Assembly (NCBI RefSeq): GCF_001570365.1
Contig: NZ_BBYK01000038.1
Span: forward strand, 62,001-126,000
DNA: 64,000 nt
Reading direction: 5' to 3'
From: Microtetraspora fusca
GTDB lineage: Bacteria; Actinomycetota; Actinomycetes; Streptosporangiales; Streptosporangiaceae
Shown here: piece by piece, positions 17,280-25,242 of the stretch
How the letters are laid out: every line of letters begins with the position of its first letter
How positions within the stretch are numbered: the stretch's first letter is position 1
Position numbers and translations under genes: made by a program
Notes under the pieces: model-generated
The model's input: the letters and a program-made list of their open reading frames with translations, nothing else
The model's database searches: none
What the model was told of the DNA's origin: nothing

Positions 17280-19150
17280 GGCGTGGGCACGGCCTCCCCG
17301 ACGGTGACGTCGCCGGTGCAGAAGCCGCTGCCCGCCGGGACGTCGGTGACCAGCACCCGGTCGACGCCGGGCGGTACGAGGAAGAAGACCTTGCCGAAGC
17401 CCTCCCTGAGGAAGAGCCCGGTGCTTCGATCCCCGATCCACAGCGTCACCCTGACCGCCACGCGCGAGGCGTAGCCGAGCCGGACCAGCGTGCCGGCCGG
17501 GCCCGGGGCCGCGGTCGGCCTCCTGATCGGCACCTCGACGGCGGCTCCGGACGCCGGCCAGCACCCGTCGAGGGTGGTCGGCACGGTCCTCTCCCCCTTC
17601 ACCTCGGCCGGGACGAGCCGCCCGGCGGCGTCGAAGACGAACCCCACGGGCGACGCCGGGGGCCGGTACATCCGCTCGCGCAGCTTCGGCGTCGCGAGCG
17701 GCCCGAGCACCCGCGACGTCAGCGCGTACGAGCCGTAGGACGGGGCCACGACGTCGGCGGGCGCCGTCCGGTCGTAGACGACGGCGTCGGCGGGCGCGGC
17801 GGCGAGGGCCCGCCCGGCGGTCGCGACGTAGGAGTGGCGCCGCGCGCTCCCGAGGTGGCCGCCGAAGACGGCCGTGGACGCCAGGGAGGCCACCGTGAAG
17901 CCGCCCACCACCAGGCCGCCCAGGCCGTGGACGACCTCCCGGGACGGCAGCGCCCTGCGGTACGGTTCCGCCTCGCCCGCCAGGGGCAGCACGGCGAGGG
18001 CCGCGACCAGCGCGAGCAGCGGCATCGCGTCCGCCACGTAGCGCGAGTCGCTGCCCGCGAAGGAGCCCACCAGGGAGACGCGGCCATAGAGGGGCGGCAC
18101 GATGTCCGCGACCACGACGTACGCCAGGAGGATCCCCCACGCGGCGGCGGCGTGGCGGCGGTAGCGCACGGTGCCGGCGAACAGGGCGGCGGCCGTCACG
18201 AAGGAGAGCGCGACGAGCACGCCGGGCGGCGACGTCACCGCCCAGTCGCCGCCGGAGAACCACTTCCACGGCCCCCCGAGCACGGTCGGCAGGAACGTGC
18301 GCGCGACCAGTCCCCACACGAACCCGATCGCGTCGTCCACCTCGGGCACGCGACCGCCCTCGGCGTCGCCCGCCGCCACGCGGACCAGGTACACCGCCAG
18401 GTAGGCGAGGAGCGTCCCGCCGTACAGGAGCCAGACCCGGGTGTGCCGTCGCAGCGCGGCGCGCGGGCCGCCGAAGTAGACGGCGGTCAGCGCGAGCAGA
18501 ACGAGCGGGATCGCGAACGCCTTGAGGAAGAAGGCCAGCCCGAACAACGTCCACCCGGCGGCGGCCGCGACGTGGACGGCCCGCCCGGAGCGCAGGTACA
18601 GCACGTGCGAGGCGACCGCCATGGGCAGCGCGATCTGCAGCGGCACGGTATTGAGGCCGGCCGCCCACCAGGCGAGCGCGGGCACGGTCACCGGGGCGAC
18701 GAGAAAGACGAGCAGCGGCACGACGACGGCCCGCCGCGGCCCGAACACCACCCGGAGCATCCGGAAGACGGCCAGGCCGGCGCACGCGTGCAGCGCGAGC
18801 ACGGTGCCGCTCGCCAGGCCCCACCCGTACGGCGCGAGCCGGGCGGTCACCCAGGCGAGCAGGAAGCCGCCGGGCATGAACTGGCCGTGGTGGACCCGCG
18901 TGAGGTAGTCCCAGGTGAGGCCGCTCTCGGCGGCGCGCGCCATGAACTCGAAGTCGTCCTCCTTGAAGAACGCCTCGGCGACGACGGACGCCTTCCACGC
19001 GGTCTGCAGCAGGACGAGTCCGAGCGCGGCGAGGAGGAGGCCGTGCCGGCGGAGGAGGTCACGCGCGCCGCGCAGGAAGGACACGAGTTCGGGCGGGAGC
19101 GTGATCCGGATCTTCGCCGTTCCCTCGACGGGCGTGATCACGTTTGTCAC
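17276..19150 (-). CDS. GT-C-type membrane glycosyltransferase-like protein
   Basis: A 624-residue protein with the same architecture as 13534-15462: cytoplasmic start, about eleven membrane helices, and a beta-rich C-terminal tail with DGCWPASGAAVEVPI. The first external loop has FFKEDDFEFMARAAESGLTW, with the acidic pair expected of GT-C enzymes. The GTG at 19150 overlaps the AftD-like stop (GTGA) and the stop overlaps the DUF3068 ATG, placing it third in the GT4-AftD-GTC-DUF3068 coupled operon. It probably transfers a sugar from a polyprenyl-phosphate donor outside the membrane. The acceptor is unknown. Confidence 0.8.
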   Translation of the reverse strand: MTNVITPVEGTAKIRITLPPELVSFLRGARDLLRRHGLLLAALGLVLLQTAWKASVVAEAFFKEDDFEFMARAAESGLTWDYLTRVHHGQFMPGGFLLAWVTARLAPYGWGLASGTVLALHACAGLAVFRMLRVVFGPRRAVVVPLLVFLVAPVTVPALAWWAAGLNTVPLQIALPMAVASHVLYLRSGRAVHVAAAAGWTLFGLAFFLKAFAIPLVLLALTAVYFGGPRAALRRHTRVWLLYGGTLLAYLAVYLVRVAAGDAEGGRVPEVDDAIGFVWGLVARTFLPTVLGGPWKWFSGGDWAVTSPPGVLVALSFVTAAALFAGTVRYRRHAAAAWGILLAYVVVADIVPPLYGRVSLVGSFAGSDSRYVADAMPLLALVAALAVLPLAGEAEPYRRALPSREVVHGLGGLVVGGFTVASLASTAVFGGHLGSARRHSYVATAGRALAAAPADAVVYDRTAPADVVAPSYGSYALTSRVLGPLATPKLRERMYRPPASPVGFVFDAAGRLVPAEVKGERTVPTTLDGCWPASGAAVEVPIRRPTAAPGPAGTLVRLGYASRVAVRVTLWIGDRSTGLFLREGFGKVFFLVPPGVDRVLVTDVPAGSGFCTGDVTVGEAVPTP

Positions 19151-22100
19151 GGTACTCCCGAAAGGCTGGGATCACGAGTGGCGATCTCGACCCGCGGCAG
19201 CGAGGGCGCCCGGACGGCGACCGGCCTGCCGGGGATGTTCCCGAACAGGCAGGCGAGCAGCGCCAGGCAGAGGAGCTGGGGCACCAGGTCGGTCAGCGGG
19301 CGGCCCCACGCGGTGTTCTCCACGCCGAGCAGGTACGTCCCCACGGCCAGGCTCAGCCCGGCGAGGGCGAACGACACGATCCCGAGGCGCGGCGAGGCGA
19401 GCGCCCGCAGCAGGCGGAACAGGGCGCCGCGTCTGGCGTGCGCGGCGGTCGAGATCCGGCGGAACCACAGCGTCGCGGCGAAGACCGCGGCCAGCACGAC
19501 GAGGCCCACGACGCCGCCGGTCCAGAAGCCGTACGCGGCCGTGACCGGCCAGAGCCACCGCGCCGCGACACGCCTGGGCGCGCAGGCGGGCAGCGCGGGG
19601 CCGTCCCGGCGGCGGGTGGGGGCCAGCGCGAGCGCGACCACGAGGAGGGAGAGGACGCCTCCCGCCACCAGCCCGGCGCGGTACACCGCGTCCGGCTCAT
19701 ACCGCATGGTCACGGTCCCCGCCGTGCCCTCGGGCAGGATCCACGCCTGCCGCCAGCCGTCGAGCCGCGCCGCGGTCAGCTCCCGGTCGCCCGCGTAGGC
19801 GTGCCAGCCCTGGTTGAAGTTCTCGTTGACGACCAGGTAGCTCTCCCGGCCCGCCGCGACCCGGACCCGGCGCTCCCAGCCGGTCCACTCCTCCTCGTCG
19901 ACCGCGCGCATCGCGGTGGCCGGCGCCGTCGCCGCCCCCGGAGCCCGCACGACCGCCGCCTGGATGCGGTACGGATCGTCCGCCGCCGCGGTCAGCCGGG
20001 TCTCTCCGGGGAGGACGCTCACCCGCTCGCACGTCCGGAACGTCAGCGGCCGGCCGGCCAGGACGTCCGCCAGCGTGCCCCCGACGATCTCGGTGTTCAC
20101 CGGCACGTCGTTGACCCGCAGCGTCGGGCCGTAGCCGCAGGGCAGCCGCAGCGCGAAGCCGCCCAGCCCACCGAGGGGACGCACGCCGGGGATCGTGATG
20201 TCGGTGACCTCCAGCGAGCGCGAGCTGGGCGCGCTGAACTCGATGGTCAGCTCGCGCGCCTTGAGCGGAGGGAAGGCGATCCACCCGTTCCGGCCCACCC
20301 AGCCCTCGCGGACGCCGCCGTCCTTCGCCCGCAGCGTCACCCGTACGGGAGGGGCCCCGAGATGGGAGTCGGGGAAGACGACCTTGATCCGGGACAGCGT
20401 GGTCTCGCGGGCGAGCCGCACGTCGAGCGACGGCCTGCGGTCGAACGGATAGGCGTACCAGACCGTCTTGGGGTCGCCGTCGAAGGCCGACCTGGCGAGC
20501 GCGGCCGGGTGGCCGGTGAAGGTCGAGGAGGTCGTGACGGTCAGCGGGTCGTTCGGGAGCGTGGTGAGCTTCTCGACCGCCGTGCGGTCGGTGAGCACGG
20601 CCTGGCCGGTGACGACCCGGTCGCCCGACCCCTGCGAGACGTAGGAGCGGTCGAAGCCGTACCCGTCCTCGCCCAGCACCTCCAGCCGCCCGGAACACGT
20701 CCACACGTAGGAGCCGCGCATGCAGGCCGGCACGTTCCCGTTGCGGCTGAACGACACGGTCGCCTCGCCGGACCGGTCGCCGGGCACCTCGGGGACGACG
20801 ACGGTGCGGCCCGGCCGCACGCCGGGGATGGTCAGCTCGGCGACGCCGACCCGGCTGCCGAGCGTCGTCTTCGGCGGGTAGGCCAGCCGGGTGACCCGGA
20901 CGCGGACCCGGCTCGTCTCGCCGGGCGGGACGGCGAGCCGCTGCTCCGCCTCGGTGTCGCGTACGGGCTGCCGCAGTGTGCCCGCGTCGGTCTCCACCTC
21001 GATCTCCGCCGGCGGCGGTCCGATCGCGGCCTGCTCCAGCGCGATCGTCACGTACGGCAGCTGGACCGGCCGGGTGAGGCGCACCTCCAGCCACTCGCCG
21101 ACCGCTCCCTTCCAGCCGCTGGAGCGCCAGCTCGTCCGCAGGTCCCCGTCCAGCGCCGCGTACGGCTGGTGCCCGGGGTCGCGCGAGCCCGGCATGGCGG
21201 TCACGTCCGCCTCGGACGAGGAGGCGCGCACGTCCACGATCTCGAACAGCCGGGCGGTCGACTGGAACGTCGTCCACGCCGGATCGGTCAGGTCGGTGCC
21301 CGGGTCGGGGTCGTCCCTGGTCAGGGTGGCGGTGGACGCCTGCCTGAGGTCGCTGACCGCGACCCCCCTCTTCCGCAGGGTGTCGGTGACGATCGTGTCG
21401 TACGGCGGGATGTCCAGCGCGCCCGGGTCGTCCCCGAGGATCACCGGGCGGTCGCCGGAGAGGAGGTCCTGCTCGGCGAGGGTGAGCAGGGCCTCCGGCG
21501 CCCCGCCCACCCGCAGCGCGCCCTCGACCGGCACGGTGCCGGCGCGCGGCGCGGGGTTCTCGACCTGGTAGATCTCCACCGCGTGGTACGGCTGGTCCAG
21601 CCAGCCGGAGGCGGTGTCGTTCCGGGCGATCCCGACCCCGGGGCCGAACCTCGCCACCAGCCTGAGGCCGGGCGAGTCCTCGATCGCCTGATGGACGCGG
21701 GCCGGCCAGGCGCCGCCGATCGTGCGCCGGTCGAGGTCGTTGCGCACGACGAGGTGGGAGACCCCGATCCGGCGCAGGGTGGCGGTGAGCCCGGCCGACC
21801 CCTGGCCGCTGGAGAAGCGGTCGTCGATGGCCGCGAGCAGCCGGGTGACGCCCGCCGACCCCCACGGCACGATGGTGTGCGTCGCCCAGCGCGCGGTGAG
21901 CAGCGGCTGCATGGGCTCGTCGAGGGGGCGGCCCCACAGGTATTCGCCGTGCTTGGACCCGGGCAGGGCGAGCACCGTGCCGTCGCCCGCGTTGTCGTCC
22001 AGCCAGGTGGTCGCCTGCTTCCAGTAGTCCGGGATCTCCGCGAACGCCCCGGAGGGGGCGAGCCCCTGGGCGACCACGGGCACGCAGGTGAGCGCGACCA

Positions 22101-23487
22101 GCGCGGCGCTCGCCGCGGCGAGCCGCGGCCGCCACCGCGCCCGGGCCAGGGTGAGCAGCCCGGCCAGGCCGAGCACCATGGGCAGGCGGATCAGCGCGTC
22201 GAACTTGTGCAGGTTGCGGAACGGCGCGAGCACGCCGTCGAGCAGGCCGAGCACGGGAGGGTTGAGCGGGCCGGCGACCGCGCTGGCGTGCCCGGCGACC
22301 ACGATCGCCACCCCGGTGAGGAGCGAGATCAGCAGGAAGGCGCGCTCGGGCAGGTCGCGGCGCAGCAGGCCGGCCAGTCCGAGGCAGGCGATCAGCACCG
22401 TGACGACGATCAGCCAGGGGCGCAGCGCGTGCTCGTAGGCCGCCGCCATCCACGGCTCGCCGTCCACGGACAGGAACGCGAGCCAGCTCGACGTGCCGCG
22501 CAGGGTGTTGGTGAGCGACGTGACCTGCGTGGTGGCGGCGGCGTTCTCGATGTACGGCAGGAACGAGAAGACGTACCGGCCCATCACCAGCAGCGGGACC
22601 AGCCACCAGCAGGCGACGGCGGCGACCGCGCCGAGCCACCAGGCGAGCAGCCGCCGGCGGCGCGGCCCCGGCGCCCGGGTGAGCAGGTAGACGAAGGGGA
22701 CGATCAGCACGGCCAGTTCGGCCGCCGCGTTGACGCCGCCGCAGAACAGGAACGCGACCCCCGACAGCGCCGCCGCCCGGCGCGGCCCCAGCTCACCCCT
22801 GGCCCCCTTGACCAGCGGCAGCATGACCCACGGCAGCATCGCGCTGGGCAGGAACTCCGAGGAGTTGATGCCGATCAGCGCCTGCGCGTGGGGGGCCAGC
22901 GCGTACGCGAACCCGGCTAGGATCCGGGCGCCCGGCGTGCCGATCCGCAGCGCACGGGCGAGCTGGACCGTCCCGAGGAAGGCGGCGCACAGCACGAACG
23001 TCATCCACAGGCGCTGCACGTTCCACGCGGGCATGTCCAGCGCGAGGAACAGCGCGTAGAAGGGGCCCATCGGGAACAGGTAGCCGTACGCCTGGTTCTG
23101 CAGGTGGCCGAAGTAGGCGTCGTCCCACAGGTGCAGCGCGCGGCCGAGGAACGCGAGCGGGTTGACCGCCATGTCGAGCTTGGTCTCGGCGATGATCTTC
23201 TCGGTGGCGGTGTTGAAGGCCACCGCGGCGAGGAGCAGGCATCCCGCGAGCAGGCGCAGCCGATGCCGAAAGCGCCCGCTGTAGCCGCCGTCCCCGCCAC
23301 CGCCGTCCCCGCCACCACCGTCCCGTCCGCCGTCGTCACCGGCGTCGTGGTTCGGCCACGCCCCGGGGTCGGCCCCGGCGCGGCTCTCCGTGTCGTTCTC
23401 GCGGCCGTTCCGGGGGACGTTCCCGGGGCCGTTCTCGTGGTCTGAAGGGGGTGGTGCCACCTGGCGGATCCAGCCGGCAAGGGTCAC
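19147..23487 (-). CDS. aftD: AftD-like alpha-(1->3)-arabinofuranosyltransferase family protein
   Basis: A 1446-residue protein, close to the length of mycobacterial AftD (Rv0236c, about 1400). A polytopic GT-C core occupies about residues 75-560 and includes IIAETKLDMAVNPLAFL and ALHLWDDAYFGHLQNQAYGY, signatures of this family. A very large extracytoplasmic part follows, with repeated beta-sandwich regions resembling carbohydrate-binding modules (for example DGDLRTSWRSSGWKG and FDGDPKTVWYAYPF). The protein ends with more membrane helices. The enzyme would add arabinofuranose from decaprenyl-phospho-arabinose, which fits dprE1, dprE2 and ubiA upstream. The GTG start overlaps the GT4 stop. The acceptor polymer in this organism is unknown. 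Confidence 0.9.
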   Translation of the reverse strand: MTLAGWIRQVAPPPSDHENGPGNVPRNGRENDTESRAGADPGAWPNHDAGDDGGRDGGGGDGGGGDGGYSGRFRHRLRLLAGCLLLAAVAFNTATEKIIAETKLDMAVNPLAFLGRALHLWDDAYFGHLQNQAYGYLFPMGPFYALFLALDMPAWNVQRLWMTFVLCAAFLGTVQLARALRIGTPGARILAGFAYALAPHAQALIGINSSEFLPSAMLPWVMLPLVKGARGELGPRRAAALSGVAFLFCGGVNAAAELAVLIVPFVYLLTRAPGPRRRRLLAWWLGAVAAVACWWLVPLLVMGRYVFSFLPYIENAAATTQVTSLTNTLRGTSSWLAFLSVDGEPWMAAAYEHALRPWLIVVTVLIACLGLAGLLRRDLPERAFLLISLLTGVAIVVAGHASAVAGPLNPPVLGLLDGVLAPFRNLHKFDALIRLPMVLGLAGLLTLARARWRPRLAAASAALVALTCVPVVAQGLAPSGAFAEIPDYWKQATTWLDDNAGDGTVLALPGSKHGEYLWGRPLDEPMQPLLTARWATHTIVPWGSAGVTRLLAAIDDRFSSGQGSAGLTATLRRIGVSHLVVRNDLDRRTIGGAWPARVHQAIEDSPGLRLVARFGPGVGIARNDTASGWLDQPYHAVEIYQVENPAPRAGTVPVEGALRVGGAPEALLTLAEQDLLSGDRPVILGDDPGALDIPPYDTIVTDTLRKRGVAVSDLRQASTATLTRDDPDPGTDLTDPAWTTFQSTARLFEIVDVRASSSEADVTAMPGSRDPGHQPYAALDGDLRTSWRSSGWKGAVGEWLEVRLTRPVQLPYVTIALEQAAIGPPPAEIEVETDAGTLRQPVRDTEAEQRLAVPPGETSRVRVRVTRLAYPPKTTLGSRVGVAELTIPGVRPGRTVVVPEVPGDRSGEATVSFSRNGNVPACMRGSYVWTCSGRLEVLGEDGYGFDRSYVSQGSGDRVVTGQAVLTDRTAVEKLTTLPNDPLTVTTSSTFTGHPAALARSAFDGDPKTVWYAYPFDRRPSLDVRLARETTLSRIKVVFPDSHLGAPPVRVTLRAKDGGVREGWVGRNGWIAFPPLKARELTIEFSAPSSRSLEVTDITIPGVRPLGGLGGFALRLPCGYGPTLRVNDVPVNTEIVGGTLADVLAGRPLTFRTCERVSVLPGETRLTAAADDPYRIQAAVVRAPGAATAPATAMRAVDEEEWTGWERRVRVAAGRESYLVVNENFNQGWHAYAGDRELTAARLDGWRQAWILPEGTAGTVTMRYEPDAVYRAGLVAGGVLSLLVVALALAPTRRRDGPALPACAPRRVAARWLWPVTAAYGFWTGGVVGLVVLAAVFAATLWFRRISTAAHARRGALFRLLRALASPRLGIVSFALAGLSLAVGTYLLGVENTAWGRPLTDLVPQLLCLALLACLFGNIPGRPVAVRAPSLPRVEIATRDPSLSGVP

Positions 23488-24731
23488 TGAGCTGCTCCGG
23501 GAAAGGGGGTGCTCTTGGCGAGCTCGGCGGCGACGAGATCCGCCATGCTAGCTCCGGTTTTGCCCCATGTGAACTCCCTTGCCCAGTTTCGGCATGCGTC
23601 CTGGATCCGGGCGCGCCGCTCCGGGTCGGCCAGCTCCTTGAGCGCGCGTTCGACGACGGTGGCCAGACAGTCGCCCTCGCGCACCAGCCAGCCGGTCACC
23701 CCGTCGTTGACCGAGTCGCGCAGCCCGGCCACGTCGTACGCCACGGTGGGCACGCCGAGCGCCGCCGCCTCGATCACCGTGAGGCCCCAGCCCTCGAACT
23801 CCGAGGCGGTCACGTTGAGCACCGCCGCCTTGATGACCGCGTTCTTCTCCGGCTCCGAGAGGTAGCCGTGCAGGCGCACCCGCTCGGTCACGCCGCGCTC
23901 CCGCGCGCGGTCCGCGAGCCGGTCCAGCTCCGGACCGCGCCCGACCACGTGGACGGCCAGGCCCGGCCACGCCTCGCGCAGGTCGGCGGCCAGGTCCACG
24001 ACCCGGTCGATCCGCTTGTGCCCGACGAGGCGGCCCACGTACACGAGGGCCGGCTCGCCCTCCACCGGCATGTCCGCGACGGGCCGGGCGACCGGGCTCC
24101 CGTTGGGGACGATCACGATCGGCGCCCGCCAGCGCAGCCGGGCGCGCAGCTCGTCGCGCGACGACTCCGAGACGGTGACCGTGGTCCGGTTCCGGTACAC
24201 GACGCGGGCGACCGGCCCCTCGACGAAGCAGCCGATCCACGCCAGCCAGCGGGGGAAGAACGCGTAGAACTGCCGGTCGTGGACGTGGTGGACCAGCGAC
24301 ACGACGGCGGTGCGCCGCGCGACGACCAGGGGCGCGAAGAACGGGATGCCGTTCATCGAGTCGATGACCAGGTCGAACCTCCGCCGCCTGAGCAGCAGCC
24401 ACAGCGGCACCAGCAGGTAGACGAGGTAGCGGTTGCCCATCCGCCGCAGCTCGATGCCGTCCCGCAGCTCGGCCGCGCGCTGCCCGGGCTCCCGGCTCGT
24501 GACGAAGTGGACCAGCGCGCCCTCGCCCACGAGGAAGCGGCTGACCTGCCAGGCGTACTCCTCGGCGCCCCCGGCGACCGACTGGAGCGGTTCGCGGAAG
24601 TTGAGCACGGCGACCCGCACGCCGCGCAGGGAGGGCTGGGAGGCGGCGGCGGGCCCGAGGAGCTGGGGACGGTGCCGGCCGCGCCGCTCGGGCGCGAACG
24701 GGCCACTCGCTCCCACATCCGGTACGGCCAC
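23484..24731 (-). CDS. GT4-family glycosyltransferase (Rv0225-like)
   Basis: A 415-residue GT-B fold glycosyltransferase acting on the cytoplasmic face. The N-terminal domain starts RVAVLNFREPLQSVAGGAEEYAW. The C-terminal domain has VYVGRLVGHKRIDRVV and the donor-site SEFEGWGLTVIEAAALGVPTV with the conserved Glu residues of the GT4 family. The GTG at 24731 follows a strong GGAGGAG. The stop overlaps the AftD-like start, so it heads the four-gene coupled operon. It probably builds an early sugar unit on a lipid acceptor; donor and acceptor cannot be read from sequence. Confidence 0.87.
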   Translation of the reverse strand: MAVPDVGASGPFAPERRGRHRPQLLGPAAASQPSLRGVRVAVLNFREPLQSVAGGAEEYAWQVSRFLVGEGALVHFVTSREPGQRAAELRDGIELRRMGNRYLVYLLVPLWLLLRRRRFDLVIDSMNGIPFFAPLVVARRTAVVSLVHHVHDRQFYAFFPRWLAWIGCFVEGPVARVVYRNRTTVTVSESSRDELRARLRWRAPIVIVPNGSPVARPVADMPVEGEPALVYVGRLVGHKRIDRVVDLAADLREAWPGLAVHVVGRGPELDRLADRARERGVTERVRLHGYLSEPEKNAVIKAAVLNVTASEFEGWGLTVIEAAALGVPTVAYDVAGLRDSVNDGVTGWLVREGDCLATVVERALKELADPERRARIQDACRNWAREFTWGKTGASMADLVAAELAKSTPFPGAAQ

Positions 24732-24754
24732 GATCGCTCCTCCCGTTCCTCGTA

Positions 24755-24830
24755 CGGCTCCGCCGCACTTTGGCTCCCTGGTGCCGGCTCCGCCGCACTC
24801 TGCTTTCCGACGCGGCTCCGCCGCGCTCTG
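24755..24830. repeat. Three GC-rich direct repeats upstream of the GT4 gene
   Basis: Three near-identical copies of CGGCTCCGCCGCACTCTG occur at about 24755-24772, 24785-24802 and 24813-24830 in the 243-base gap between the DUF2613 gene and the GT4 gene. Each can fold into a small GC hairpin. They lie in the leader of the coupled operon. The rest of the gap (24831-24974) shows nothing I can name. Confidence 0.5.
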
Positions 24831-24974
24831 CGAAGAAAATCGAAAAGGCGGGAAATTTCGTGAATACTTGCGACGGCCCGGAAACCCGGAAAAGGCATGG
24901 CGAAACAGAACCCATCGCCCGCCGGGCCCGCGGACCGGATTTACCGGTGATCTAGTTCAGCGCGATCGAAAAGA

Positions 24975-25106
24975 TCAGCGAGTGCCGTAGTTGTAGAGCG
25001 GCTTGTTCGGAGGCTCAGGCGTCGGCGAAGCGACGTTGACGACCGCCACCGAGGCGACGCCGGCGAGCACCGCTCCGACCGCCAGCGCGGCCAGCACCTT
25101 CAACAT
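24975..25106 (-). CDS. DUF2613 small membrane/secreted protein (Rv0236A-like)
   Basis: A 43-residue protein starting MLKVLAALAVGAVLAGVAS: one hydrophobic segment, then a Pro-rich tail SPTPEPPNKPLYNYGTR. Small proteins of the DUF2613 family end in a similar Tyr-Gly-x-Arg tail, and one (Rv0236A) sits next to aftD in M. tuberculosis, as here. The ATG at 25106 is preceded by GGGAGGGAGAGG. It is too short for routine ORF calling. Function is unknown; constant linkage to AftD suggests a companion peptide for the arabinan machinery. The gene is real by ribosome site, hydrophobic profile and synteny. Confidence 0.8.
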   Translation of the reverse strand: MLKVLAALAVGAVLAGVASVAVVNVASPTPEPPNKPLYNYGTR

Positions 25107-25147
25107 CGTGCCTCTCCCTCCCGGATCCGTACGCAGTGTGCCGAGAG

Positions 25148-25161
25148 TAGAACGTGATACA
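25148..25161. promoter_or_regulatory. KstR-like operator with one mismatch upstream of DUF2613
   Basis: TAGAACGTGATACA has seven of the eight fixed bases of TNNAACNNGTTNNA (the GTT half reads GAT). It lies 42 bases upstream of the DUF2613 ATG, in the promoter that probably feeds the GT4-aftD-GTC-DUF3068 operon. Confidence 0.35.
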
Positions 25162-25242
25162 GGTCATAAGCCAGAGCGTTAGTCAAACCGTGACAATGCA
25201 AGTTACCCTCTGGTATCCGGCCAATTGTCCGGTAATCCCAGC

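Noticed and set aside
17280-18998. Upstream extension of the second DUF3068 frame
   Set aside because: This part is a shadow of the GT-C gene in another frame; the real DUF3068 start is the ATG at 17279 overlapping the GT-C stop.
19144-22920. A 1258-codon open frame opposite the AftD-like gene
   Set aside because: Same antisense artefact; low-complexity and no recognisable motif, while the minus strand encodes a full AftD-like protein.
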